A stretch of DNA of 32,979 nucleotides from Gemmatimonadota bacterium (lineage in GTDB: Bacteria; Gemmatimonadota; Gemmatimonadetes; Gemmatimonadales; GWC2-71-9), in contig QKDC01000024.1 in the NCBI GenBank assembly GCA_003246755.1, forward strand, positions 1 to 32,979. The letters run 5' to 3'. Shown one piece after another: positions 24,963 through 32,979 of this stretch (position 1 is the stretch's first letter; every line of letters begins with the position of its first letter). The notes under the pieces were generated by a model. The model saw nothing but the letters and a program-made list of their open reading frames with translations, searched no databases and had not been told where the DNA came from. The translations under genes were made by a program, and so were the position numbers.

Positions 24963-25868
24963 ATGACGACAGAACAGACCACACAGCCATCAATTCAGGA
25001 CCTGCTCGAGGCGGGCGTCCACTTCGGACACCAGACCCGTCGATGGAACCCCAAGATGCGCCGCTTCATCTTCGCCGAGCGCTCGGGGATCTACATCATC
25101 GACCTCCAGAAGACCCTGAAACAACTGCAAAAGGCGCAGGAGCTTCTCCGCCCCATCATCATGCGGGGTGATGGTGTCCTGTTCGTGTGCACCAAGAAGC
25201 AACTGAAGCTCCTGGTAAGGAGCGAGGCGGCCGAGTGCGGAGCCTTCTACGTCACCGAGCGGTGGCTGGGAGGAACACTCACCAACTTCCAGACGATCAA
25301 GAAGCAGATCCGGCGGCTCAAGGAACTCGAGCAGGGCGCGCTCGACGGCGACTTTGCCAATTACACCAAGAAGGAACGCCTGATGTTCGAGCGCGAGCGG
25401 GACAAGCTCAACAGGAATCTCGAGGGCCTCAAGAACATGGGGCGCCTGCCGGGGGCACTCTTCGTGGTGGATTCACGGAAGGAACGGATTGCCATCGCCG
25501 AGGCCAACAAGCTGGGGATTCCGGTCGTGGCGATCGTCGATACCAATTCGGATCCGGAGTTGATCACACTCCCGATTCCTGGTAACGATGACGCCATCCG
25601 GTCCGTCGCGCTGATCACATCCGTGCTGAGCGACACGATCAAGGAAGCGCGGCTCCAGGCTCCAACCCGGGAAGCGGTGGACGACCTGGAGGCCGAGACC
25701 TACAGCACCGACGCGGGGACGGAAGGGGATGTCGACGCCGATCGCCGCCGCCGCCGGACCGTTCGTAAACGCCGTCCGAAGCCGGAGGCCATTGCGGCGC
25801 GTCTGAAGGACGTCCCCGATACGGTGGCCGAATCCGCACCTGCAACCTCGAGCGACGCCACCGCCTGA
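24963..25868 (+). CDS. rpsB: 30S ribosomal protein S2
   Basis: Small-subunit protein of 301 residues, longer than the usual 230-260. The core is standard: LLEAGVHFGHQTRRWNPKM, IYIIDLQKT, TERWLGGTLTNF, LPGALFVVDSRKE, IPVVAIVDTNSDP and IPGNDDAIRSV. About 65 extra residues follow the core. They are acidic (VDDLEAE, EGDVDAD), then strongly basic (RRRRRTVRKRRPKP), then Ala/Ser-rich. Two ATGs are in frame, 24939 and 24963. I chose the second because AGGAAGGA sits before it, although the spacing is long, and no ribosome site precedes the first. Confidence 0.93.
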   Translation: MTTEQTTQPSIQDLLEAGVHFGHQTRRWNPKMRRFIFAERSGIYIIDLQKTLKQLQKAQELLRPIIMRGDGVLFVCTKKQLKLLVRSEAAECGAFYVTERWLGGTLTNFQTIKKQIRRLKELEQGALDGDFANYTKKERLMFERERDKLNRNLEGLKNMGRLPGALFVVDSRKERIAIAEANKLGIPVVAIVDTNSDPELITLPIPGNDDAIRSVALITSVLSDTIKEARLQAPTREAVDDLEAETYSTDAGTEGDVDADRRRRRTVRKRRPKPEAIAARLKDVPDTVAESAPATSSDATA

Positions 25869-25886
25869 CGGTGTATACCGATAGAT

Positions 25887-25930
25887 GGCCGCCGCTCACC
25901 CGCCCGTGAGGCTGTGGGCGGCGGTCTTTG
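25887..25930 (+). terminator. Strong hairpin terminator or attenuator between rpsB and tsf
   Basis: A 13-pair stem (two G-T pairs) forms between 25887-25899 and 25914-25926, with a 14-base loop, and is followed by TCTTTGT. An alternative inner pairing CTCAC / GTGAG competes with it, which would suit attenuation. It lies about 20 bases after the rpsB stop and 37 bases before the tsf start. Confidence 0.75.
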
Positions 25931-25966
25931 TATCATGACCAGATGTCGAACTACGATTGGGAGACC

Positions 25967-26857
25967 ATGACGCAGACTAAGATCAGTGCCAAAGACGTTG
26001 CCGAACTGCGGGCTCGCACCTCGGCCGGGATGATGGACTGCAAGAAGGCGCTCGAAGAAGCGGGGGGCGACATGTCGCGCGCCGCCGAACTGTTGCGCTC
26101 CAAGGGAATCGCCAAGGCCGAAAAGCGGGCCGGGCGGTCGACCTCGCAGGGCCTGGTGGTCGGACGGCTCAATGCCGACGCGAGCCAGGGAGCCATCCTC
26201 GAGTTGACCTCGGAGACCGACTTTGTGGCCCGGACCGAGGAGTTTGGTGCGGTGGCCAACGCGCTGCTGGAGCAACTCTCGGATGCGGCGCCGATGTCGC
26301 TCGCGGAGTTTCTGGCCCAGCCGGCTGCCGGAGCCACGGGTGAGACGGTCGCTGATGTCGTGAAGCAGACGTCGGGGAAGACCGGGGAACTGGTGGCGAT
26401 CAAGGACGCCGTCAAGTACGCACCCGGTGCGACCGGGACGGTCGGGTTGTACCTTCATCACAACCAGCAGGTTGGGGTGCTGATCGAACTGGTGTCGGGA
26501 ACGGAAGAGGCGGCCAGAAGCGAGACGGTGGGTGCCCTCGCCCGGGAACTCGCTCTCCATGTCGCCTCCGCTAATCCGCTCGCCGTCCGGGCCGAGGACA
26601 TTCCTGCGGAGGTGATCGAGCGGGAGCGCCGGATCGCGGAGGAACAAGCCGCGGAGAGCGGGAAGCCCGAGGCCGTTCGCGGTAAGATCGTGGAGGGGAA
26701 AGTGAAGAAGTTCATTGCCGAACAGGTGCTGGTCGACCAGGGTTGGGTGAAGGACGACAAGAAGCCCATTCACAGTCTGATTGCCGATGCGGCGAAGGCC
26801 GCGGGCACCACGGTGTCTGTCGTCCGTTTCGTGCGACGTCAGGTGGGCGAGAGCTGA
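25967..26857 (+). CDS. tsf: Translation elongation factor Ts
   Basis: Nucleotide exchange factor for EF-Tu, 296 residues. The N-terminal UBA-like domain ([25 protein letters not shown]) is followed by the core motif [10 protein letters not shown] (essential Asp-Phe that wedges into EF-Tu). The repeat-like second half [13 protein letters not shown] and the C-terminal [11 protein letters not shown] follow. In-frame ATGs lie further upstream. 25967 with GGGAG just ahead gives the standard start. Its stop TGA shares one base with the pyrH ATG. It follows a strong terminator-like hairpin, so it may depend on read-through or an unseen promoter. Confidence 0.96.
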   Translation: MTQTKISAKDVAELRARTSAGMMDCKKALEEAGGDMSRAAELLRSKGIAKAEKRAGRSTSQGLVVGRLNADASQGAILELTSETDFVARTEEFGAVANALLEQLSDAAPMSLAEFLAQPAAGATGETVADVVKQTSGKTGELVAIKDAVKYAPGATGTVGLYLHHNQQVGVLIELVSGTEEAARSETVGALARELALHVASANPLAVRAEDIPAEVIERERRIAEEQAAESGKPEAVRGKIVEGKVKKFIAEQVLVDQGWVKDDKKPIHSLIADAAKAAGTTVSVVRFVRRQVGES

Positions 26858-27567
26858 TGGCCCTCGCCTACCGGCGCATCCTCCTCAAGCTTTCCGGTGA
26901 GGCGCTGGCCGGGGAGCACGGTGTCGGGCTCGATTTCGCCGTTATCGACCGCCTCGCGGAGGAGATCTGTCGGGTCAGGGGGACCGGTGTGGAACTCGGA
27001 CTCGTCGTCGGTGGGGGCAACATCATCCGGGGAACCACAGCGAGCAAAGAAGGTCTCGATCGGGTCACCGCCGATTACATGGGGATGCTCTCCACGGTCA
27101 TCAATGCGTTGGCGCTCCAGAACATCCTCGAACACAAAGGACTCGATACGCGTGTGATGACGGCGGTCCGCATGGAATCCGTGGCGGAACCCTATATCCG
27201 ACGTCGGGCCATCCGGCACTTCGACAAGGGGCGAGTGGTCATTTTCGCCTCGGGTACCGGCAACCCCTATTTTTCGACCGACAGCGCGGCGGTGCTCCGG
27301 GCCCTCGAAATCGAGGCGCAGGTCCTCCTCAAGGCGACCAACGTGGATGGGGTGTATACCGGGGATCCCAAGAAGGACCCTGCTGCCACCTTCCTTCCGG
27401 AACTCACGTTCCAGGAGGCGATCGTGAATGGCTACGCAGTGATGGACGCCAATGCGTTCGGACTCTGCCAGGCCAACGGACTCCCGATCGTCGTCTTCAA
27501 CATCCAGCAGCCTGGTGCCATCCAGAAGATCCTGGAGGGTGAACGGGTTGGGACGATCGTACGATGA
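26857..27567 (+). CDS. pyrH: UMP kinase
   Basis: Bacterial-type UMP kinase of 236 residues, amino-acid-kinase fold, making UDP from UMP with ATP; usually hexameric and controlled by GTP and [57 protein letters not shown] and [17 protein letters not shown] are all intact. ATG shares a base with the tsf stop and its own TGA overlaps frr by 4 bases, so the three genes are translationally coupled. An in-frame extension inside tsf is ignored. Confidence 0.97.
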   Translation: MALAYRRILLKLSGEALAGEHGVGLDFAVIDRLAEEICRVRGTGVELGLVVGGGNIIRGTTASKEGLDRVTADYMGMLSTVINALALQNILEHKGLDTRVMTAVRMESVAEPYIRRRAIRHFDKGRVVIFASGTGNPYFSTDSAAVLRALEIEAQVLLKATNVDGVYTGDPKKDPAATFLPELTFQEAIVNGYAVMDANAFGLCQANGLPIVVFNIQQPGAIQKILEGERVGTIVR

Positions 27568-28118
27568 CAGATATCGCCAGCGCACTCCGAACAGCCCGCG
27601 AGGACATGGGCAAGGCCGTGGACAACACCAAACGCGAGATGGCTACGATTCGAAGCGGGAAAGCGACGACCTCGTTGCTCGACCTGATTCGCGTCGACGC
27701 CTATGGCAGCAACATGGCGCTCAATCAAGTCGCGATGGTCTCTGCCCCCGAGCCGCGTCTCCTGACCGTCCAGCCCTTCGACAAGTCGCTCGCGCCCGCC
27801 ATCGAAAAGGCCATCCGGGATGGCGACCTCGGTCTCAACCCGGCCTCCCAAGGAGGGCTGATTCGCGTGCCGTTGCCCGCGCTCACCGAGGAACGGCGGA
27901 GAGATCTGGTCCGGGTGGTCCACAAGCTCTGTGAGGAAGGACGAATCGCAGTGCGGCATCATCGCCATGAAGCCCTCCAGTCGATCAAGAAGCTGGAACA
28001 CGTCTCGGAGGACGACAAGCGCCATGCCGAGAAGGATGTGCAGAAGCTGACCGATGAATTCACCGGGCTGATTGACGAACTCATGACGGCCAAAGAGGCC
28101 GAGATCATGGAAGTGTGA
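27564..28118 (+). CDS. frr: Ribosome recycling factor
   Basis: Splits post-termination ribosomes together with EF-G; 184 residues, the exact family size. The helical domain I motifs [15 protein letters not shown] and the tail helices [28 protein letters not shown] are present, as is the domain II stretch [18 protein letters not shown]. It starts within the pyrH stop (ATGA) and ends overlapping uppS (GTGA). Confidence 0.97.
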   Translation: MTDIASALRTAREDMGKAVDNTKREMATIRSGKATTSLLDLIRVDAYGSNMALNQVAMVSAPEPRLLTVQPFDKSLAPAIEKAIRDGDLGLNPASQGGLIRVPLPALTEERRRDLVRVVHKLCEEGRIAVRHHRHEALQSIKKLEHVSEDDKRHAEKDVQKLTDEFTGLIDELMTAKEAEIMEV

Positions 28119-28864
28119 GTAGCTCGGGCGACGAACTCCTCACGGCCGTGCGGCTGCATGGCCGGGTGCCGGCTCACATTGCCGTCATCATGGACGGTAA
28201 TGGCCGCTGGGCTCAAGCTCGCGATCTCCCACGACCGGCTGGACACCAGGCGGGGATGGCGGCGGTTCGCGAGATCGTCGAGGGTGGTCTGCATGCTGGT
28301 GTCGAGATTCTCACCCTCTTCGCCTTCAGTCAGGAGAACTGGCAACGACCCCCGGAAGAAATCGACGCGCTGATGTCGCTGCTCGAGGAGTACATCGCGC
28401 GCGAGTCGGATGAACTCAAGGCCCAGGCGGTGCGGGTACGCATTCTGGGTGAGATCGAGCGTCTCAGCCCGGCGGCCAGGACGGCCGTCGATCGCCTCAT
28501 GGCGGAAACGGCCGAGGGAACGGCTCTGACCCTGAATCTCTGTATCTCGTACGGGGCGCGGTCGGAAATCACACGCGCGGCACGACTGGTGGCCGAGGAG
28601 GTGGCGGCGGGGCGCCGGCTCCCTGCGGAGGTGACCGAGGAGGTCCTCGCGGCCAATCTCTACACCGCCGGTTTGCCCGATCCCGATCTCCTGATCCGGA
28701 CCTCGGGCGAACTCCGCCTGTCGAATTTCCTGCTCTGGCAATTGGCCTACGCCGAGTTCTACGTCACACCAGTCCTGTGGCCCGACTTCACCCGTGTGCA
28801 TCTCTTCGAAGCCATCCGCGACTACCAGAACCGTGAGCGACGGTTCGGGCGCGTGCTGGTCTAG
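28115..28864 (+). CDS. uppS: Undecaprenyl diphosphate synthase (cis-prenyltransferase)
   Basis: Builds the C55 lipid carrier for cell wall and other envelope polymers by adding cis-isoprene units to farnesyl diphosphate. The 249 residues include the Asp of IMDGNGRWA (Asp27), FAFSQENWQRPPEE, and the C-terminal RTSGELRLSNFLLWQLAYAEFY, all family hallmarks. GTG start overlaps frr. Chain length (C55) is assumed from context. cdsA starts 7 bases after its stop. Confidence 0.95.
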   Translation: MSSSGDELLTAVRLHGRVPAHIAVIMDGNGRWAQARDLPRPAGHQAGMAAVREIVEGGLHAGVEILTLFAFSQENWQRPPEEIDALMSLLEEYIARESDELKAQAVRVRILGEIERLSPAARTAVDRLMAETAEGTALTLNLCISYGARSEITRAARLVAEEVAAGRRLPAEVTEEVLAANLYTAGLPDPDLLIRTSGELRLSNFLLWQLAYAEFYVTPVLWPDFTRVHLFEAIRDYQNRERRFGRVLV

Positions 28865-28871
28865 CGCGATC

Positions 28872-29729
28872 ATGGCGAGCACAATGATCCAGCGGGTCGG
28901 TGTTGCGATCGTGGCCATCCCCCTGGCCGTCGCCGCGATGTGGTACGGTGGCCCGGTGCTCGCGGGCCTTTTGTTCCTCCTGGCCGGGCTCGGAGCGGGC
29001 GAGATCGTCCGTCTGGCCCGACAGGAAGGGATCGCTCCTTGGCGCTATGGAGCTGTGGGCTCGGCGGCGATCCTCCCAGTTCTCGCCTGGTCGGTTGCCA
29101 CGGGGCGGTCGGATCTGGCCTCCTGGCCCTTTGCCGTGACCGCATGGTTCCTCGTCGTCATGCTCCATGCCCTGTGGCGTCGTGGTCCCACGAAGAAGCC
29201 ACTGTCCTCCGCGGCGGTGACGGTGCTCGCCGCTCTCTATGCCGGTGGCCTCCTGTCGTTCGCGATGATCATTCGGCACGCCAGCGGGTATGAGGAGCAA
29301 TCGATCCCGGGAATGCTGCTGCTCCTGCTCCCCATCGCCACAACCTGGGCCTGCGATACGGCCGCCATGGAGGTTGGCCGGCGACTCAAAGGACCCAAGC
29401 TCGCTCCAACCGTCAGCCCGGGGAAGACCTGGTCCGGTTCGGTGGCTGGTCTCCTGGCGGCCCTGATCGTGGCCCCCGCCTTTCAGGTGCTGGTCCTTGC
29501 CCGGTGGGATGTGCCAGTGACTCCGTTCCAGGCCCTGGTGTTTGGTGGCGTTGTTGGCATCTTTGGCCAACTCGGCGATCTCACCGAATCCCTCTTCAAG
29601 CGTGAGGCGGGTGTCAAGGATTCGGGCCATATCCTCCCTGGCCACGGCGGCATCCTCGATCGGCTCGATTCCCTCTACTTCGTCATCCCTCTCTCGGCCA
29701 TTCTCTACCGCTACTTCGGCATACTCTGA
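28872..29729 (+). CDS. cdsA: Phosphatidate cytidylyltransferase
   Basis: Inner-membrane enzyme of 285 residues making CDP-diacylglycerol from phosphatidate and CTP, the precursor of bacterial phospholipids. About seven or eight hydrophobic helices are visible. The family signature lies near the C-terminus: ESLFKREAGVKDSGHILPGHGG then DRLDS, with the metal-binding Asp residues. GPTVSPGKTWSG-like (APTVSPGKTWSG) is also present. The ATG at 28872 lacks a good ribosome site; an ATG 12 bases later is possible. The stop TGA shares a base with dxr. Confidence 0.95.
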   Translation: MASTMIQRVGVAIVAIPLAVAAMWYGGPVLAGLLFLLAGLGAGEIVRLARQEGIAPWRYGAVGSAAILPVLAWSVATGRSDLASWPFAVTAWFLVVMLHALWRRGPTKKPLSSAAVTVLAALYAGGLLSFAMIIRHASGYEEQSIPGMLLLLLPIATTWACDTAAMEVGRRLKGPKLAPTVSPGKTWSGSVAGLLAALIVAPAFQVLVLARWDVPVTPFQALVFGGVVGIFGQLGDLTESLFKREAGVKDSGHILPGHGGILDRLDSLYFVIPLSAILYRYFGIL

Positions 29730-30823
29730 TGCGCGGTGTGGCGGTCCTGGGGTCCACCGGTTCGATCGGGGTGGCCACCCTCGAAGTCCTCAAACGGCAG
29801 TCCGACGAATTCCGGGTGGTCGCGCTGACCGCCGGGAGTAATGCCGATCTCCTCGAAGCGCAGCGGGCCGCCTGGAACCCTGAGTTCGTTGGACTCGTAG
29901 ATGGCAAGGGCCCGGGTTGCTTGATCGACGCGGCAACCCACCCCGATGCCGACATCGTGGTCAATGCCATCGTGGGATTTGCCGGCCTCGATGCTACCCT
30001 GGCGGCATTGAGAGCCGGCAAACGGGTGGCGTTGGCCAACAAGGAGTCACTGGTCGTGGGAGGGGAACTTGTCCTCCATGCGGCGAGGGAGGGCGGTGGG
30101 GAACTGGTCCCCGTCGATTCCGAGCATAGCGCGGTGCTGCAATGCCTCGCCGGAAAGAGCGAGTCTCCTACTCGCCTCATTCTCACCGCCTCCGGGGGCC
30201 CGTTCCGGGAGTGGGAACCGGAGAGAGTGGCTCGGGCGACACGGGCCGAAGCCCTCCAGCATCCGACCTGGTCCATGGGGGACAAGATTACGGTCGATAG
30301 CGCCACGCTCGCCAACAAGGCCCTGGAAGTGATCGAAGCACATTTTCTGTTTGGGTTGGACTTCGATCAGGTCGAAGTGGTCGTCCACCCCCAGAGCATC
30401 GTCCATGCGCTGGTGGAGTTCGCGGATGGGAGTATCCTGGCACAACTTGGAGTGCCATCAATGGAGTTGCCGATTCTGTACGCGTTGACACATCCGCAGC
30501 GGCTGGCCGATCCGGGAATCAAGCGCCTCGACCCGATCGCGATCGGTGCCCTCACCTTCGAGCCGGTTCGCACCGACGTGTTCCGGGCCTTCGCCTGCGG
30601 CGTGGCCTCAGGGCGCCGGGGAGGGACCGGTCCTGCAGTCTTCAACGCTACCAACGAAGTGGCTGTCGGGGCGTTTCTCCAGGAGCGCATTCCATTTGCG
30701 CGCATTGCGGATACTCTGGAACAGGTCTGTGAGGAACACGTTCCGGTCGCGGCATCAACAATCGAAACCCTATATGAAGCGGATGCCTGGGCGCGGACCC
30801 GGGCCCTGGAGGTCTTGGCGTGA
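29729..30823 (+). CDS. dxr: 1-deoxy-D-xylulose 5-phosphate reductoisomerase
   Basis: Second enzyme of the MEP isoprenoid pathway, NADPH-dependent. Motifs: GSTGSIG (8-14), VVNAIVGFAG, ANKESLV, metal site DSEHSA, TASGGPFR, GDKITVDSATLANKALE, VHPQSIVHALVEF and NATNEVAVGAF. At 364 residues it is a little shorter than the usual 380-400, mainly in the N-terminal half, but no catalytic motif is lost. ATG overlaps the cdsA stop, and its own stop overlaps the rseP GTG. It supplies isoprenoid units to the uppS product made by the same operon. Confidence 0.96.
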   Translation: MRGVAVLGSTGSIGVATLEVLKRQSDEFRVVALTAGSNADLLEAQRAAWNPEFVGLVDGKGPGCLIDAATHPDADIVVNAIVGFAGLDATLAALRAGKRVALANKESLVVGGELVLHAAREGGGELVPVDSEHSAVLQCLAGKSESPTRLILTASGGPFREWEPERVARATRAEALQHPTWSMGDKITVDSATLANKALEVIEAHFLFGLDFDQVEVVVHPQSIVHALVEFADGSILAQLGVPSMELPILYALTHPQRLADPGIKRLDPIAIGALTFEPVRTDVFRAFACGVASGRRGGTGPAVFNATNEVAVGAFLQERIPFARIADTLEQVCEEHVPVAASTIETLYEADAWARTRALEVLA

Positions 30824-32196
30824 ACGGTTTGCTCTTGACCATCGGATCCCTGATCGTCGTTCTGGGAGTCCTCGTTTTCATTCATGAACTCGGGCATTTC
30901 CTGGCCGCCAAATGGGCAGGTATTCGCGTGCTCCGCTTTTCGGTGGGAATGGGCAAGCCGATCAAGGCTCTGACCAGGGTTCGCGGAGGAACGGAATACA
31001 CGATTTCCTGGCTGCCGCTGGGCGGGTACGTGAAGATGGCCAGCCGAGAGGAGATGGCCGGTGACGCCCTTGAGGGTGGGGCCGTGGACATCGCGGACGT
31101 ACCGGAATCGGAGACCTTCGAGGCCCAGCCCGTGTGGAAGCGGATGGTGGTGATCCTCGCAGGTGTCACCTTGAACGTCCTCTTCGCATGGTTCGTCTTC
31201 TCCGGGGTCTACTTTGGGGCAGGACGGCCGACCCTTCCTACGACTACCATCGGATTCGTTTCGGATTCGGCTCTGCCGGCGGGAGCGGAGGCGCTTCGCT
31301 CCATCCCGTCCGGTACCCGGGTGCTCGCTGCCGGTGGGCGAGAGGTGGAATCGTGGGAGGACATTCTCGAGGGGATCCAGGACGCACCGGGTGACTCGGT
31401 GGTCCTCGTCTTCGAAGGTGGCGAGAGCATGGTGCTCCCGCTGCACCGCGACGCACTCAAGGAACGGGTCGAAGCCGCCACCGCGCTCCAGCCGTATTCG
31501 GACCCCATTATCGGAGCTCTCGTGGAGGGATCCCCCGCGGCCCGGGCGGGACTCGCTGAGGATGACACGGTGCTGAGTGTGAACGGCGCACCGGTCTCGC
31601 AGTGGCACGATATGGTGGGATACCTGGATACCCTACCAGGTGCCGAGGTCCGTTTGATGGTGGGGCGTGCGGGGGGACGACAGGAAGTGGTTCTCACGAC
31701 GGCGTTGGACACGGTGGTGACCGCTTCAGGGGAATCGAAAACCGTTGGGCGTATCGGGGCATGGAACAAGACCCCACCCCTGGTCTTCGTCCCCCTGGGG
31801 TTTGCCGAGGCCGTAGCGGCGGGTGGTCGGACCACGCTCGGCACGACCACGCTGATCGTAAGACTGGTTCGTGGAATGGTGACGGGAAGGGTCTCGGCAC
31901 GGGAAGTCGGTGGTCCGATCATGATTGCCCAGTCGGCCGCGGCCTCGGTCCGGAGGGGGTGGATCGACTTTCTGATGTTCATGGCGCTGATTTCGGTGAA
32001 CCTGGCCGTGGTGAACCTTCTCCCGGTACCGGTCCTCGATGGGGGCCAGTTCCTCTTCCTGGTGGGTGAGGCCATTCTGCGAAAGCCACTTCCCATGCGG
32101 CTTCGCCAAGGTCTGACGGCATTCGGCCTGCTTCTGGTGGGCCTGTTGATGGTCTTGGCCATCTCGAACGACCTCTTCAGGATCTTCCAGACGTGA
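30820..32196 (+). CDS. rseP: RseP-type site-2 membrane metalloprotease
   Basis: Intramembrane zinc protease of 458 residues. The zinc motif HELGH (22-26) sits in the first transmembrane helix, followed by FSVGMG and LPLGGYVKM. A second helix (VVILAGVTLNVLFAWFVF) comes next, then two PDZ-like domains (about residues 150-215 and 225-300, the second with GSPAARAGL). Two further helices carry NLLPVPVLDGGQ, which holds the third zinc ligand. Known members cut anti-sigma factors and clear signal-peptide remnants. GTG overlaps the dxr stop. It closes the tsf-to-rseP chain; a new promoter follows for rpsO. Confidence 0.95.
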   Translation: MNGLLLTIGSLIVVLGVLVFIHELGHFLAAKWAGIRVLRFSVGMGKPIKALTRVRGGTEYTISWLPLGGYVKMASREEMAGDALEGGAVDIADVPESETFEAQPVWKRMVVILAGVTLNVLFAWFVFSGVYFGAGRPTLPTTTIGFVSDSALPAGAEALRSIPSGTRVLAAGGREVESWEDILEGIQDAPGDSVVLVFEGGESMVLPLHRDALKERVEAATALQPYSDPIIGALVEGSPAARAGLAEDDTVLSVNGAPVSQWHDMVGYLDTLPGAEVRLMVGRAGGRQEVVLTTALDTVVTASGESKTVGRIGAWNKTPPLVFVPLGFAEAVAAGGRTTLGTTTLIVRLVRGMVTGRVSAREVGGPIMIAQSAAASVRRGWIDFLMFMALISVNLAVVNLLPVPVLDGGQFLFLVGEAILRKPLPMRLRQGLTAFGLLLVGLLMVLAISNDLFRIFQT

Positions 32197-32201
32197 CGCT
32201 C

Positions 32202-32230
32202 TTGCTGCGGAATGATTGGCACGCTATATT
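32202..32230 (+). promoter_or_regulatory. Likely promoter of rpsO
   Basis: TTGCTG and TATATT with exact 17-base spacing lie just after the rseP stop. The -10 box matches five of six consensus bases; the -35 matches three. A leader of about 60 bases would result. Confidence 0.45.
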
Positions 32231-32262
32231 TCCATGTTGCAATGGTTTACAGAGAAATGAAT

Positions 32263-32278
32263 CGCGGAAATGGCCGCG
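32263..32278 (+). promoter_or_regulatory. Leader hairpin before the rpsO ribosome site
   Basis: CGCGG / CCGCG with a 6-base loop ends 6 bases before GGAAGGA, the rpsO ribosome site. S15 binds its own leader in several bacteria, so this hairpin is a candidate for that control (inference). Confidence 0.35.
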
Positions 32279-32294
32279 GAGACGGAAGGAATGA

Positions 32295-32555
32295 ATGAGT
32301 TTTGACAAAGCGACGGTCCTGGCGGAGCACGCGACCCACGCCACCGACACGGGATCGACCACGGTACAGATTGCGGTCCTGACGGAGCGCATCAAGTCCC
32401 TCACCGACCATTTCCAGACCCATCCGAAGGACCATCACAGCCGGCGCGGCCTGCTGAAGATGGTTGGCCAGCGCCGTCGTCTGCTGACGTACCTCCGGCG
32501 CACCGATCTCGAGACCTACCGTTCACTCATCGCACAACTCGGACTCCGGCACTAG
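32295..32555 (+). CDS. rpsO: 30S ribosomal protein S15
   Basis: Primary 16S rRNA binder of 86 residues (family about 88). [22 protein letters not shown] is followed by [27 protein letters not shown], the conserved central signature that contacts the three-way junction of helices 20-22. ATG follows GGAAGGA at good distance. A second ATG sits 4 bases earlier, out of frame. Followed by pnp, the usual gene order. Confidence 0.96.
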   Translation: MSFDKATVLAEHATHATDTGSTTVQIAVLTERIKSLTDHFQTHPKDHHSRRGLLKMVGQRRRLLTYLRRTDLETYRSLIAQLGLRH

Positions 32556-32575
32556 GTCGGAGATCCAAAAGTGAG

Positions 32576-32606
32576 GGGCGTCCCCCGCGACATGGGCGGG
32601 ACGTCC
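32576..32606 (+). terminator. Hairpin between rpsO and pnp
   Basis: GGGCGTCCC pairs with GGGACGTCC (one G-T pair) around a 13-base loop, followed by TGTATT, a weak T-rich tail. It may end the rpsO transcript partly. It may instead be an RNase processing structure like the one in E. coli at this position. Confidence 0.45.
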
Positions 32607-32643
32607 TGTATTCATCACGCATATCAACAAGAGGTTACAAGTC

Positions 32644-32979
32644 GTGGAACGTATTGAAACAGAATTTGCTGGCCGCCCCCTGATCATCGAGACGGGTCGG
32701 ATGGCCAAGCAGGCCGCTGGCTCCGTCATGATGCAGTTCGGCAACACCATGGTCCTGTCGGCCATCACCGTGTCACCCACCGCATCGAGCCTTCCGTTCT
32801 TCCCCCTGACAGTGGAGTACAAGGAGAAGACCTACGCGGCCGGGAAGATCCCCGGCGGGTTCATCAAGCGGGAGGGCCGACCCAGTGAGAAGGAGATCCT
32901 GGCTTGTCGGCTGATCGATCGCTCGATCCGACCGCTCTTTCCAGAGGGATTCCAGAACGAAGTACAGGTCTTCGTCACC
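32644..32979 (+). CDS. pnp: Polyribonucleotide nucleotidyltransferase (partial, N-terminal 112 residues)
   Basis: Start of PNPase, the phosphorolytic 3'-5' exoribonuclease of mRNA decay; it runs off the right edge. The visible part matches the first RNase PH domain: [19 protein letters not shown], then [22 protein letters not shown], then [20 protein letters not shown]. The GTG start is preceded by AGAGG 9 bases ahead. The second catalytic core and KH/S1 domains lie outside the window. Confidence 0.95.
   Translation, partial: MERIETEFAGRPLIIETGRMAKQAAGSVMMQFGNTMVLSAITVSPTASSLPFFPLTVEYKEKTYAAGKIPGGFIKREGRPSEKEILACRLIDRSIRPLFPEGFQNEVQVFVT

Overview
The window is GC-rich, densely coded bacterial chromosomal DNA with no tRNA, rRNA, transposase, integrase or CRISPR array that I could see. 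The mix of genes points to Gemmatimonadota or a close relative (inference). It includes an ADOP-type orphan MacB/FtsX permease and a soluble Ser/Thr kinase fused to a TolB-like domain and TPR repeats. It also has an aroA-cmk-rpsA run and a long rplM-to-rseP housekeeping cluster. No marker here settles the phylum on its own.

Left part (1-14.4 kb), mostly accessory or metabolic genes, many on the minus strand. A GNAT acetyltransferase directly abuts the ADOP permease. Upstream of these lie a glutamate dehydrogenase with its own terminator and the kinase-TolB-TPR protein. A small predicted lipoprotein is on the plus strand. Next comes a minus-strand set of 5'-3' exonuclease, nitrilase-family amidohydrolase and GNAT. 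A plus-strand DUF302-OsmC pair follows, convergent with a secreted CocE-type hydrolase. The last minus-strand group is a lone receiver protein, a membrane-anchored protein and a type IV pilin-like protein.

Middle part (14.4-23.9 kb), plus strand. aroA, cmk and rpsA (shikimate pathway, CMP kinase, ribosomal protein S1) are followed by a small zinc-ribbon membrane protein. Then comes an acyl-CoA carboxylase operon encoding carboxyltransferase, biotin carboxylase and biotin carrier. A TrmA/RumA-like RNA methyltransferase is inserted between the last two, with 4-base overlaps on both sides.

Right part (23.9-33 kb), plus strand. rplM-rpsI and rpsB are followed by a strong hairpin terminator or attenuator. 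Then tsf-pyrH-frr-uppS-cdsA-dxr-rseP form an almost gap-free chain for translation, UMP phosphorylation, undecaprenyl carrier and phospholipid synthesis, isoprenoid precursors and envelope proteolysis. rpsO has its own likely promoter, and pnp runs off the right edge.

I did not find a convincing wholly new system. The best leads are the methyltransferase nested in the carboxylase operon, the split nitrilase/GNAT pair in inverted order, the pilin-like pair next to a lone receiver, and several untested RNA-level control elements. No gene-free gap exceeds about 265 bases.
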